From: JAFIFT01 sp020051095
Lineage (GTDB): Bacteria > Pseudomonadota > Gammaproteobacteria > Legionellales > Legionellaceae
Direction: 5' to 3'
Assembly (NCBI RefSeq): GCF_964199965.1
Contig: NZ_CAXMZT010000010.1
Coordinates: 62,001 to 126,000, forward strand
Length of the DNA: 64,000 nt
A program made the position numbers and the translations under genes. Numbering within the stretch: the first letter of the stretch is position 1; every line of letters begins with the position of its first letter. The notes under the pieces were generated by a model that did no database searches, had not been told where the DNA came from, and was given only the letters and a program-made list of their open reading frames with translations. Below, piece after piece: positions 17,544-26,784 of the stretch.

Positions 17544-19328
17544 ATGCACCTAACTGCCGCCACTATTGTTTGTATTTTGTTCATTATTGGCGTTTCCAGT
17601 CAATGGCTTGCTTGGCGACTGAAGCTACCAGCGATTATTCTATTATTGTTATTCGGCGTATTATTCGGTGAAGGTTTGCAATGGGTGGGTATACCATTAA
17701 TCCCCATGGAAACCCTGTTACCCGGGGTGTCATTATCCGTTGCAATCATCCTATTTGAAGGCAGTTTGAATTTGAAATTTCATGACATTGCCGGGTATAA
17801 AAATGTCATCCGCAATTTAGTTTCCGTTGGTGTCTTAATCAGCTTAGTGCTAACGGCCATTGCCACCCACTATTTGTTAAATTTTTCTTGGTCGGTTTCA
17901 TTATTGTTTGGCTCCATTATGGCTGTCACAGGACCCACGGTGATTGCGCCCATGATAAGAACGGTTTTACCCAAAACGAATCTAGCCAATATTTTATTGT
18001 GGGAAGGAATCCTGTTAGATGCCATTGGTGCCATATTGGCTGTCTTCTTGTTTGAACTAATCACCTCCACAGGTGGCAACTGGTTTTTAAGCGGCATGCT
18101 CTTTGCTGAACTCTTCGTCACCGGAACCATTTTAGGCATCGCCGGCGGCTATTTATTTGGCCTTGTTTTAAAACGATATTGGATCCCACACTATTTACAT
18201 AATTTTGCAACATTAGCCTATGTTTGTACCATTTTTACCGTGTCAAACCTCATTGAATCCGACTCAGGATTGTTAACCGTTACCATCATGGGCGTTTGGT
18301 TAACCAACACAGTGGATGTTCATTTAGAAGAAATTTTAAACTTCGAAGAGACCATGAGTCTTATACTAATTTCAATCTTGTTTATCATGTTAGCATCCCA
18401 TATTGATGTGCTTGAGTTTGTTGCCCTCGGATTACCCGCCGTATTGCTATTTATCGCGATTCAATTCATTATCCGGCCTCTATCCGTGCTAGCAAGCACC
18501 TACGGTTCAAAATTAAGTCTACGCGAAAAAGCGCTGTTATGCTGGATTGCACCTCGTGGAATTGTCGCTGCGGCGATTGCCTCATTATTTGCCCTCAAAT
18601 TAGAAATAATGCATTTTCCGGAAGCTGAGAAAATCGTCCCGTTAACTTTTTTAATTATCTTTGCAACGGTTATTCTGCAAAGTATCACAGCCAGATGGGT
18701 TGCGTTAAAACTCAAAGTGGCGGATCCAGAACCCAAAGGGTTTCTTATTTTGGGGGCTGACAGCATCGCCCAATCGCTCGCGTTGGAATTGATGCGCAAT
18801 GATATTATGGTCCGTTTGGTGGATCTGAATTGGGCTGATATTTACCAAGCAAACTTAAAAGGCATTCCAACTTACTGGGGCAATATTGTTTCAGAGCATG
18901 CTAAGCAACATTTAGCACTCCAAGGGCTGGGGAATTTTATCACCTTAACCCCATTCAAAGAGATGAACGCTCTCGCGTTAAAAAATTACCGCACGGAATT
19001 TGGTCCTGCTCATATCTACACCATTTCTACCCGAGACAACGACCCAATCAATACCAATATTCGTCGTCGCCTACCGCACGGTGCCCGGGAGCTATTTCAA
19101 GGCCCTGTATACTATGCCGTACTCAACCACAAATTTGAGCAAGGCTATCAGTTTAAAACAACCACGCTGACCGATAAATTTACCATCGCAGATTATTTAC
19201 ACCCCTCACAAGGTGAACGCTTGCCATTATTTGCCATTGATCCAAATGGCAGCGTATTTGTCTATACGCATACCACCACCCCTGAACCAAAAAAAGGCTG
19301 GAAAATCATTGGCTTATCATCGCCGTAA
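17544..19328 (+). CDS. CPA1-type Na+(K+)/H+ antiporter with C-terminal nucleotide-binding-like domain
   Basis: Encodes 594 residues. The first 400 form about 12 membrane helices with NhaP/CPA1 landmarks: FEGSLNLKF, AVTGPTVIAPM (the unwound helix segment), and WEGILLDAIGAILAV, where the Asp lies in the ion-binding ExxxxD region. The last ~190 residues are cytoplasmic and start with GFLILGADSIAQSLALELM, a Rossmann-like TrkA-N fold, though its glycine motif is imperfect. Exchanges monovalent cations for protons at the inner membrane for pH and salt homeostasis. The start at ATG 17544 is consistent with a membrane-inserting N-terminus. Single gene. Confidence 0.92.
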   Translation: MHLTAATIVCILFIIGVSSQWLAWRLKLPAIILLLLFGVLFGEGLQWVGIPLIPMETLLPGVSLSVAIILFEGSLNLKFHDIAGYKNVIRNLVSVGVLISLVLTAIATHYLLNFSWSVSLLFGSIMAVTGPTVIAPMIRTVLPKTNLANILLWEGILLDAIGAILAVFLFELITSTGGNWFLSGMLFAELFVTGTILGIAGGYLFGLVLKRYWIPHYLHNFATLAYVCTIFTVSNLIESDSGLLTVTIMGVWLTNTVDVHLEEILNFEETMSLILISILFIMLASHIDVLEFVALGLPAVLLFIAIQFIIRPLSVLASTYGSKLSLREKALLCWIAPRGIVAAAIASLFALKLEIMHFPEAEKIVPLTFLIIFATVILQSITARWVALKLKVADPEPKGFLILGADSIAQSLALELMRNDIMVRLVDLNWADIYQANLKGIPTYWGNIVSEHAKQHLALQGLGNFITLTPFKEMNALALKNYRTEFGPAHIYTISTRDNDPINTNIRRRLPHGARELFQGPVYYAVLNHKFEQGYQFKTTTLTDKFTIADYLHPSQGERLPLFAIDPNGSVFVYTHTTTPEPKKGWKIIGLSSP

Positions 19329-19474
19329 TGGCAAACCGATACGATCGGACATTACCCTTCTACCCCATTTGTGCCAAAGCAATTTATTGGGGTAATTCAT
19401 CAAAACGTACTAAATCCATTGCTTTGTCTTCCCAAGAAGCGCGGCTTGCACAATAGATATGCGCCGTTGGCTAT

Positions 19475-20962
19475 TTAACTAACGCCATAGCGCTTTTTTA
19501 TATGAGTAATATAGTGGTGCGGATTTAAGCCTTCCCCCGTCGCCTCTTTTAATAGGGTTTGAAAATCTTCAGAGCAGGCTTTTGAATGAATGTGCTTTCT
19601 TAGCCATGTCATTAAAGGCACAAAATTACCCTCGCTAATCGCTGAGGGAATGCTTGGTTGTTGTTTCAAAGCCGCACTATAAAGCTGCGCTGCGATTAAT
19701 GCACCTAACGTATAGGCGGGGAAGTAGCCAAATAAGCCGCAAGGCCAATGGACATCTTGCATCACGCCATTTTGGTAATTGCCTTGCGTGGACAATCCAA
19801 GGTATTGTTGCATTTTTTCATGCCATATGCTCGGCAAATCATCAATAGTAATGTCTTTCGCAAACAATGCCTTTTCAATTTCATAGCGTAAAATTACATG
19901 CAATGGGTAAGTCATCTCATCGGCATCCACGCGGATATAGTCCGGCTTAACTCGAGTGTAGTGCATGGACAAATTTTCAAAACTTAAGACGTCACTTTCA
20001 CCAAAATAGTGTTTTAATTTGGGCATGAGCACTTTCAAGAAATCTTGGCTTCGGCAAACTTGCATCTCAACCAGCAACGATTGGGACTCATGAACCGCCA
20101 TGCCCAATGCCAAGCCGACCGGTTGAGATAACCATTCACGTGGCAAACCTAACTCATACATGGCGTGACCGGTTTCATGGCAAACACCCATAATGGCCGA
20201 AGTAAAGTCGGACTCTTTAAACCGAGTGGTGATACGAACATCATCGGCAACACCCCCGCAGAAAGGATGGTGACTGACATCAAAGCGTCCATGATTAAAA
20301 TCAAAGCCAATGATAGCCATCAATTCGCGTGAAAGTTGACGTTGCTTTTCGATAGGATAATGCCCCGTTATGGGTTGATAGTTATCCATGCGTTGTTTGG
20401 CGACAGTCGCTTGAATCAATGGCGGCAACACAGAGCGTAATTGATCGAAAATCGGCGTAATGAGTGCTTGACTGCATCCCGGCGAAAATTCATCCAAACA
20501 TTGATCATAGATGTCCAACCCCAAGGCATCGGCTTTATACAGACTTGATTCATAACTTAAATCAAACACGGTTTGTAACAGTGGTTTAAATTGCTGCCAA
20601 TCGTTTTTAGGACGCAACACTCGCCAGGCTTGCTCACATTGAACGCTTGCAATGGATAAGCGTTTTACTAAATCGTTGGGAACAGCACAAGCTCGCTGAT
20701 ATTGGCGCTTCATCCATAAATAATTCGCAGACTGCCAGGGCGCTTTCAGCGATTCAACCTGGCATTGGTTTAAAAGCTCAGCCACTTTATTCGTAGTAAG
20801 CATGGTATGCTTTAATCCACGCAAATACGCCATGGCTTCACCGCGTTTTTTTGCGCCTCCGGGCGGCATCATGACGGCCTCATCCCATCCGATGATGGCA
20901 TCCAGATGATTTAAATGGGCGATGTTGTCAAATAACTGCTCTAACTCTTTGTATGCTTGCAT
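19475..20962 (-). CDS. M32-family (Taq-type) metallocarboxypeptidase
   Basis: Start at ATG 20962 (MQAYKELEQL), giving 495 residues, the usual M32 length; a longer frame would run into a MITE-like repeat and adds an implausible leader. The zinc motif HETGH (about residue 260, in MGVCHETGHAMYELG) is followed by GMAVHESQSLLVE, whose Glu is the third ligand. Other family blocks are IGWDEAVMMPPGG near the start, RVDADEMTYPLHVILRYEIE and GYFPAYTLGALIAAQL. It removes C-terminal residues from peptides in the cytoplasm. Single gene, downstream of the SDR gene but separated by the repeat element. Confidence 0.95.
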   Translation of the reverse strand: MQAYKELEQLFDNIAHLNHLDAIIGWDEAVMMPPGGAKKRGEAMAYLRGLKHTMLTTNKVAELLNQCQVESLKAPWQSANYLWMKRQYQRACAVPNDLVKRLSIASVQCEQAWRVLRPKNDWQQFKPLLQTVFDLSYESSLYKADALGLDIYDQCLDEFSPGCSQALITPIFDQLRSVLPPLIQATVAKQRMDNYQPITGHYPIEKQRQLSRELMAIIGFDFNHGRFDVSHHPFCGGVADDVRITTRFKESDFTSAIMGVCHETGHAMYELGLPREWLSQPVGLALGMAVHESQSLLVEMQVCRSQDFLKVLMPKLKHYFGESDVLSFENLSMHYTRVKPDYIRVDADEMTYPLHVILRYEIEKALFAKDITIDDLPSIWHEKMQQYLGLSTQGNYQNGVMQDVHWPCGLFGYFPAYTLGALIAAQLYSAALKQQPSIPSAISEGNFVPLMTWLRKHIHSKACSEDFQTLLKEATGEGLNPHHYITHIKKRYGVS

Positions 20963-21050
20963 GGATAACTCGTCAAAATAAAACCATTCTATCAAGGTAT
21001 ACTCAAATGAAAAAGAAGATGGGCAAGATAAGTTCTTTATTGGCTTTGTC

Positions 21051-21178
21051 GCAGACATTTTTAAAATATGCCGTCGTTGCGAACGTAGTGAAGCAATCCA
21101 GAACCTATTTTTGTTCAGAGATCGAACTGGATTGCTTCACAAAGCTCGCAACGACGGCGCTTTTAAGAAAATGTCCGC
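21051..21178. mobile_element. MITE-like element, family 2, copy 2
   Basis: The ends GCAGACATTTT / AAAATGTCCGC are diverged from the other two copies, but the core TGCCGTCGTTGCGAAC...GAAGCAATCCAGAACC and its complement CTGGATTGCTTCACAAAGCTCGCAACGACGG are intact. It lies between the start of the M32 peptidase gene and the stop of the SDR gene, so it may separate two formerly adjacent transcription units. Confidence 0.82.
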
Positions 21179-21197
21179 TAGTAAGATTGATTGGCCT

Positions 21198-22046
21198 CTA
21201 ACGTTTCGATAATTCTTTTTTCGATACACTAGCTAATAATCGATGCAACCATCGCTTAGGCAATATTCGTTTAGCGATGATAAGGAGAAGGGCTGCCTTG
21301 GTGACAGCATAACTGGGCCTTGGTCTGGATGATTCGATTGCATGGATGACTTTTTTAAAGACGGCATCGGGGCCTAGTGTCATTTTGGATTGCTTCTTGT
21401 TGTCTTTAAAATGCGTCATCATGTTTTGGTATTGTGCGTAAAAATGACTGGATTGTTGATCAAGGGCCTGGAGGGAAGAATCCACTGCCGTATCCCTAAA
21501 TTGGCTGTCAATGGGGCCAGGTTGGATTGAAGTCACCCAAATGCCAGAGGGCTCTAGCTCCAGGCGCAGGGTATCGCTCAGTGCTTCAACTGCATACTTC
21601 GAGGCATTATAAGCCCCCCTAAACGGTAAGGAAACCAAGCCAAGAATTGATGATATATTAATAATCCGACCACTGCCTTGAGCACGCATGATGGGGATGA
21701 TTTGAGTCGTTAACTCATGTAGACCGAATACATTGGTTTGAAATTGATTCATCATCAGCTCACGGCTAATGTCTTCGAGAGCACCTACTTGGCCAAAACC
21801 CGCATTATTGATCAGCACATCGAGCTTCCCATGGGTATGCTCAAGCAACAGCTTCACCGCCTCTTTTATAGAAGCACTGCGATTGACATCCATTTGAATG
21901 GCATAGAGCCCTATCGACTGTAAACGCTTCACATCCTCATCTTTTCGACAACTGGCAATGACTTGATAGCCACTTTCGCTTAAGGCTTTTGCGAGATAAA
22001 GCCCAATGCCTGTTGAGCAGCCGCTGATAAATACCGTTTTTGACAT
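21198..22046 (-). CDS. Short-chain dehydrogenase/reductase
   Basis: Start at ATG 22046 with AGGTT upstream; 282 residues. Classical SDR features: TVFISGCSTGIGLYLAKAL (TGxxxGIG cofactor loop with Ser/Cys substitutions), LINNAGFG (NAG), a Ser in INISSILG, and the catalytic YNASK, with PGPIDS after it. The C-terminal 60 residues are basic with a hydrophobic stretch (KAALLLIIAKRILPKRW), possibly a membrane-associating tail. Arg residues after the first strand (ASCRKDED) favour NADP. The substrate cannot be told. Confidence 0.92.
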   Translation of the reverse strand: MSKTVFISGCSTGIGLYLAKALSESGYQVIASCRKDEDVKRLQSIGLYAIQMDVNRSASIKEAVKLLLEHTHGKLDVLINNAGFGQVGALEDISRELMMNQFQTNVFGLHELTTQIIPIMRAQGSGRIINISSILGLVSLPFRGAYNASKYAVEALSDTLRLELEPSGIWVTSIQPGPIDSQFRDTAVDSSLQALDQQSSHFYAQYQNMMTHFKDNKKQSKMTLGPDAVFKKVIHAIESSRPRPSYAVTKAALLLIIAKRILPKRWLHRLLASVSKKELSKR

Positions 22047-22232
22047 GGTTAACCTAGTTGGTAAATACCTACCACTATACTTGTTTTTACAAATTTTAAA
22101 AATAGGTCGCATCCTTCTTGGCATGCAACCACAAATTTTGTATTTTAATAGATCATTTAAATCATAAATCGCTTGACTTTGATTTATATTTTCATAAACT
22201 GGCTACATATCAACCTAAACGTGAGGTGAGTT

Positions 22233-22580
22233 ATGCCTAGTAAAAATAAAGAACGAGAAGCCGCAAAAGATAAATTTTTTAAGCAAGGTGGCGGACTCGT
22301 TAAGGACAAAAACCATATGCATTTTTTCTCCATTCATGGTGAAACTGCCCATGTGTACGAAATTGGATTTTCTCCTTCAGCCAAGGGGGAATATACAACT
22401 CAGCAATCAAAAGAAACGATTAGTTCGGAAGAAGCGTTTAACCTATACTGGATATTATGCAATCAAAATAACCCAAAAAACTTGCTTCTTGCCACCGCTT
22501 CCTGTTTGTTAGCAAGAAATCATCCTGATCTTGAGTCAGACAGTGATGAAACCCTTACGTCGGTTGGCCCCTCCGTTTAA
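22233..22580 (+). CDS. Small orphan protein, effector candidate
   Basis: Encodes 115 residues, with a strong GAGGTGAG ribosome site before the ATG. Basic N-terminus (SKNKEREAAKDKFFKQGGG), a central region with a His-rich beta pattern (HMHFFSIHGETAHVYEIGF), a helix (SEEAFNLYWILCNQNNPKN), and an acidic C-terminus with clustered Glu/Asp and Ser/Thr (LESDSDETLTSVG). Acidic clusters just before the C-terminus followed by small polar residues resemble Dot/Icm E-block signals; this is inference. No family recognised. Single gene followed by repeat DNA. Confidence 0.65.
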   Translation: MPSKNKEREAAKDKFFKQGGGLVKDKNHMHFFSIHGETAHVYEIGFSPSAKGEYTTQQSKETISSEEAFNLYWILCNQNNPKNLLLATASCLLARNHPDLESDSDETLTSVGPSV

Positions 22581-22604
22581 CGGTTAAGGTCATAGTTATG
22601 CCAA

Positions 22605-22770
22605 GCTTTCCCGCATTCCGCTTCGCTCTATGCGGGCTACGTTAAATAGTAGCCCATAAGGAGGCCCTGGTCGTAATGCGGGAAAAGTTTTCCCCGCCAC
22701 GTTAAACCACATTAAAAAGTAGCCCGTATGAAGGCCCTTGGCCGGAATACGGGGAGCAAAGGCGAAGCCG
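22605..22770. repeat. REP-type palindromic repeat pair (GTAGCCCGTATG...)
   Basis: A hairpin CCCGCAT...ATGCGGG precedes two direct, diverged units beginning GTAGCCCATAAGGAGGCCCT and GTAGCCCGTATGAAGGCCCT, each running into a GGTCGTAATGCGGG / GGCCGGAATACGGGG block. This wording is a common extragenic repeat in gammaproteobacteria. Together with the MITE-like element at 22808 it fills the 450-base gap between two genes. Confidence 0.75.
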
Positions 22771-22807
22771 ATTCCGTTTTGTTCAATGTATAAAATATGG
22801 ATATTTA

Positions 22808-22940
22808 TACCGGACAATTTCATAATTGCCCGGTCGTTGCGAGCAAAGCGAAGCAATCCAGTTCGATCTATGAACAAAAATCAGTTCTGGATTGCTTCAC
22901 TACATTCGCAATGACGGCTTATTTTAAATATTGTCCGGTA
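22808..22940. mobile_element. MITE-like element, family 2, copy 3
   Basis: The ends TACCGGACAATTT / TATTGTCCGGTA enclose CGGTCGTTGCGAGCAAAGCGAAGCAATCCAG and its complement CTGGATTGCTTCACTACATTCGCAATGACGG. Relative to copy 1 the internal loop is inverted (GTTCGATC... versus ...AGGTCGAAC), as if the element sits in the opposite orientation. Confidence 0.86.
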
Positions 22941-23029
22941 CAAATAATATGGGTATTTTTTGCCCTACTATTAATATTCCCTTAACCTAACTTTGCTAAA
23001 CTCGTTTTTTTATTAACGTATCAAAGTCC

Positions 23030-25297
23030 ATGACCTACGCAATCAACATAAAAAAAGTTTCGACAACCCAGTATTTATGTCAAGTTTCCGATTCTAGCGC
23101 AACCTATTCCATCAAATTTGACAGCAACAATATCGGTATTCAATCACTGAGTGATTACCTTGGATTCGATGTATCAAAATTGGGTGAAAATGAATCAAAG
23201 AACCTTCCCAGTCAATTTGACCAAGTGGATGTCAAAATCTTACTGGCTACGATTGCTTATAAACTGGGCAAAGAAGTCATCTCGTTATCGCCTTCAACAA
23301 AAAAATCCGCAAAAGATGTGCCCTTGTTTTTTTCCTGCCGAGAGCTTTCTCCCTATCAATATTATTGGAATGGACACACACCTTATGCGTTATTTAGCGT
23401 CCTCTCCGCTGACATTATCGAAATCCCTTATGCGGATGCGCCAACGGATTATGAATATCGTTTTGGAAACATCGCATTCCATACAAACCATGGCACCAAT
23501 CACGCCATTCGCCAGTATATCTTAATTAAAAACTCCCTGGATTTTATTAAACGGGAAGGTAATACCGTTTCGAAACAAACGGCAAACCAATTAACCCAAG
23601 AAGAAAAAGCTTGTATCGAGTTGGCTGGTTTTTTATTTCGCAGTGGTCGCACCAATGAACTAGGATGGAGCGAAGATACGACTTACGGCCAACGTTCAGC
23701 AGAAATATTTCGACATGTTGCAGGCCAATTGGGCTTTAATGACACACTCATTGATCTCATCGCTCAAAGCTTTGACTACCATAGTGACTTAAAAGTCACT
23801 AAGCCACTCCTTAATCAGACGATTCAACAAACATCTCAAAAAGCACAACTTTTTAGAGATTTATTAGAATTATCGCATGAAAGTGACTTGGTTCGATGCG
23901 AAACCAAAAGCGCTAAACTTCAATCGTCCATTGAAACGATTCTGACAAGGGTTCTCCCAAACGCCTATGATGTCAAGACATCCGCCACCTCTTTCTTACA
24001 CTTGGCGGCTGAGCTCAATCGTAAAACAGGCGCACGCATCGACGCACAAGATTATCGTAATAACCACGACGCAAGTGAGCAAATTGGAAACACAGCTTTG
24101 ATGGTGAGCACGTCCAATGATGTGGTTGGCACTTGTAATGTACTAAATGCCATCAGACCTAGCTTATATCCCGCTAGCCAGTCGCCAACGAACATGTGGT
24201 TTCAATCGAGTGAACATGTGTATAGGGATACCGAATCAAACATCCGAATTTGGGGACATAGCGAAGAAGGCGTGAAAGTAACCCCTAAGCTAAGCTGGGG
24301 AATTGAAGAGATAAATACAGTACCAACTGGTAAATGTATTAAGCATGAATCCGATCATATGAAAGACTTCGTCAGTGTTTACCATGCCACAACCAAAGCC
24401 AGCAGAGCGTTAGAGTTATTCTGTAAAGCACTCGCTCCTAGTGATGAACAAGACATAACATGGCATCGCACTGCTCGGGAATATAATGGAAAAGTAACCT
24501 ACCAAGACATTGACACGATAAAATGCAAAAGTAGTGAAAATATGGATAATGGTGAACACATGGCATGGCACTTATTATCTTGTAATCCAACCCTTTGGCA
24601 TAATGCCGATTATGACTCACAAGAATCGAGCGTGGATTATTATTTAAATAACGCCTCGGTTACCCAGCATGATTTTTCAACGTTAATTTTTGAGTTACTC
24701 GATAGGCGTGGGCTGTTAGTGGGGCACCACGATTTAAGAATAAAACTTGTCAAAGAATTTAATGAATTAGTCAATAATACGAAATTTGGGAAGCAAGGGA
24801 TAATTTATCAATATCTCATTCCTCACCATCTTGTCGATCAAGTGGCTTATATATCGGGTAAAAATGGGAAGCTTGATGCTGAAAATCCCAGTGCGTTAGA
24901 TACGTTGTATGCTTTAAAAACGCCGGCCATGCAAGTAAAAAATCAACATACCTTACAAGTTCGCCTGTTTGTCCCCAAACTGATGGATCCCATGATTGCT
25001 TGTCAATTAAAAGTCGTCACTTATTCAGCGATGGCAAGTAACCTTGAAAATGAATTTAATCGCATCATAGAAAAACTCGCTAAGGAAGCATTAGAAGGCC
25101 CAACCAAGGTAGTAAAGGCAAGTTCACTGACAACTGACGTTGGAAGTTATCAATTTAATGCCTTAGCCAATTTATCAAAACCATCCGATTTGGGCATTTT
25201 TAAGGCGAATAAAGATATTAGTGTATTAAAACCACTTAGCAATAACGATGACGCTTGTCCTTTATTTGATCCTGATTTTGAAATGCCACTCGAATAG
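23030..25297 (+). CDS. SidE-family phosphodiesterase-domain protein (ubiquitin-processing type)
   Basis: Encodes 755 residues. The region about 90-300 matches the SidE PDE domain: IPYADAPTDYEYRFGNIAFHTNHGTNH (His151, 154, 158), LAGFLFRSGRTNELGW (Glu210), and LSHESDLVRC (His283 and Arg289). These line up in order and spacing with SdeA His277, Glu340, His407 and Arg413, which bind phosphoribosyl-ubiquitin. I find no convincing mono-ADP-ribosyltransferase (R-S-ExE) domain, so this is not a complete SidE ligase; DupA/DupB-like removal of phosphoribosyl-ubiquitin is the closest precedent. Residues about 350-755 form an unrecognised second part, with VYHATTKASRALELF and SCNPTLWHNADYDSQESSVDYYL. The start ATG has no strong ribosome site. 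It converges on a shorter paralogue 23 bases away. Confidence 0.88.
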   Translation: MTYAINIKKVSTTQYLCQVSDSSATYSIKFDSNNIGIQSLSDYLGFDVSKLGENESKNLPSQFDQVDVKILLATIAYKLGKEVISLSPSTKKSAKDVPLFFSCRELSPYQYYWNGHTPYALFSVLSADIIEIPYADAPTDYEYRFGNIAFHTNHGTNHAIRQYILIKNSLDFIKREGNTVSKQTANQLTQEEKACIELAGFLFRSGRTNELGWSEDTTYGQRSAEIFRHVAGQLGFNDTLIDLIAQSFDYHSDLKVTKPLLNQTIQQTSQKAQLFRDLLELSHESDLVRCETKSAKLQSSIETILTRVLPNAYDVKTSATSFLHLAAELNRKTGARIDAQDYRNNHDASEQIGNTALMVSTSNDVVGTCNVLNAIRPSLYPASQSPTNMWFQSSEHVYRDTESNIRIWGHSEEGVKVTPKLSWGIEEINTVPTGKCIKHESDHMKDFVSVYHATTKASRALELFCKALAPSDEQDITWHRTAREYNGKVTYQDIDTIKCKSSENMDNGEHMAWHLLSCNPTLWHNADYDSQESSVDYYLNNASVTQHDFSTLIFELLDRRGLLVGHHDLRIKLVKEFNELVNNTKFGKQGIIYQYLIPHHLVDQVAYISGKNGKLDAENPSALDTLYALKTPAMQVKNQHTLQVRLFVPKLMDPMIACQLKVVTYSAMASNLENEFNRIIEKLAKEALEGPTKVVKASSLTTDVGSYQFNALANLSKPSDLGIFKANKDISVLKPLSNNDDACPLFDPDFEMPLE

Positions 25298-25320
25298 TAA
25301 AATAAATGTGTTAGCTTTTT

Positions 25321-26634
25321 CTAACCGTTCTTGTTTAAAGTAGCGTTTTCCTTATTGTCAAGCTCATGAAAAGCATCGTGTTTATACATTTTGGATGAGG
25401 ACTTGAAGAATAAATTGTTCTGATAATTACAACTGTCAACGCCAACCAATCTCTCCGATCGCTCGCCATTGGTACAACAATCATCTAACCAGCTATTAAC
25501 TGCTTGCTGACAAATTATAAAATAGTTATCTAATTCATCCACTACGCTAACTTGTAAAAATGGATTTTCTTTCCCAGACATCGTTTGAGTTTGCACGAAT
25601 TTATATAAGACACCACTGCCCGTTAATGTCAATAATTCCTCTGCTAATGAAAAAAGGTGTTCTATTGATTGATCATGGTTTGTCTGAGCGTTTAAAAACG
25701 GTTGTAATTCGCTTAACACTAATTCCTTAAGATACGATTCATTCGAGTTACATCGTAATAAATCCAACGTATGAATGATATGGAATAATTTTTGGAACAA
25801 TGGAAGTTTAATATGCTGTCTTGCAAGCGGTTTTTTTAAAAAACCCGAATCCTGAGGTATGTCCTGTTTGAAATCAAAGCATTGAGAAATAGCATCGACG
25901 AGACAGGTATCATAGCCTAACGAAATAGCAATTGTTTTAAAGATTGCTGCGGATCGTGGGCAATATGTCGGATCACCTTTCCATCCACATTCATTGGTTC
26001 TGCCTGATCGCATTAAAAAGGCCGCCAGTTGAAGACAGGAAATCTCTTCTTCCGATAAACGCTTAAGCTCCGTCACCATTTCCTGGTCCGCGTCACCGGT
26101 TGCGATGAGATAATTGACGATTGCTAGCAAGAGTAATGATAATCTTAATCCTAGTGCACTGCCATGGTTGACATGGAAGGCAACTTTCCCATACCGATAC
26201 ACATAATCATCCGGTTTATCCGCATAAGGAACTTCAAGAATATCTTCAGACAATTGTTTAAATAGGGCAGGACAAGCCGACGGTTTCTTCTTCCAGTAAA
26301 AGCGAAATTGATCTAAATCGCGAAAAGTATAAACCAAGTATTTTCCTTCATGCGAATAAGCAAGGTTACTCGGCAATTCGATACGTTTTTTAAAGCCAAA
26401 CGTCTCAAAAATATCTGACAATAATCTGGGATTTTGATTTAGATGAGTCAGGCTATATTGATTACCAGACTTTAGTTTGAGTGAAGGAAGATTATGATTG
26501 GTTAATTGGTCGTTTAAGGCACGTTCTAGTTGCCCTAACTCACCCCGTTTTATAACTCGTCTCTTATCCCCGTATTCAATAGACACAAGTTCGCTGGTAT
26601 CAGGATAATCCTGAATCGAAAAATACAAAGTCAC
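25321..26634 (-). CDS. Short SidE-type phosphodiesterase-domain protein (DupA/DupB-like architecture)
   Basis: Encodes 437 residues from a GTG at 26634, with a stop codon immediately upstream in frame and AAGGA before it. PDE-like blocks: VPYADKPDDYVYRYGKVAFHVNHG (His154, His157), LAAFLMRSGRTNECGW (Glu215) and HIIHTLDLLRCN (His288, Arg294), with the same order as in the 755-residue neighbour. The His found four residues after NHG in the neighbour (GTNHA) is replaced here (GSALG), so activity could differ. The protein ends soon after the domain, like stand-alone deubiquitinating PDE proteins. It is a paralogue arranged tail to tail with the preceding gene, suggesting duplication and specialisation. 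Confidence 0.86.
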   Translation of the reverse strand: MTLYFSIQDYPDTSELVSIEYGDKRRVIKRGELGQLERALNDQLTNHNLPSLKLKSGNQYSLTHLNQNPRLLSDIFETFGFKKRIELPSNLAYSHEGKYLVYTFRDLDQFRFYWKKKPSACPALFKQLSEDILEVPYADKPDDYVYRYGKVAFHVNHGSALGLRLSLLLLAIVNYLIATGDADQEMVTELKRLSEEEISCLQLAAFLMRSGRTNECGWKGDPTYCPRSAAIFKTIAISLGYDTCLVDAISQCFDFKQDIPQDSGFLKKPLARQHIKLPLFQKLFHIIHTLDLLRCNSNESYLKELVLSELQPFLNAQTNHDQSIEHLFSLAEELLTLTGSGVLYKFVQTQTMSGKENPFLQVSVVDELDNYFIICQQAVNSWLDDCCTNGERSERLVGVDSCNYQNNLFFKSSSKMYKHDAFHELDNKENATLNKNG

Positions 26635-26784
26635 TCAAGACGTCCTTAATTTCAAATCAAAGGCAAATTTAATTTATTTAACCCACAGTGTCAATATTTA
26701 ATTCACTTTTTGCTGCTCAATACCCTATCCAATGTCCGTTGACTGAGATAAAATTCATCGAAATAATAATAACAAGGTATACCC

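Noticed and set aside
22596..22985. Frames on both strands between 22.6 and 23.0 kb
   Set aside because: They run across REP-type and MITE-like repeats and lack ribosome sites.
25305..25326. GTTAGCTTTTTCTAAC hairpin as terminator between the SidE-PDE genes
   Set aside because: The stem is only about five bases and AT-rich; too weak to call.
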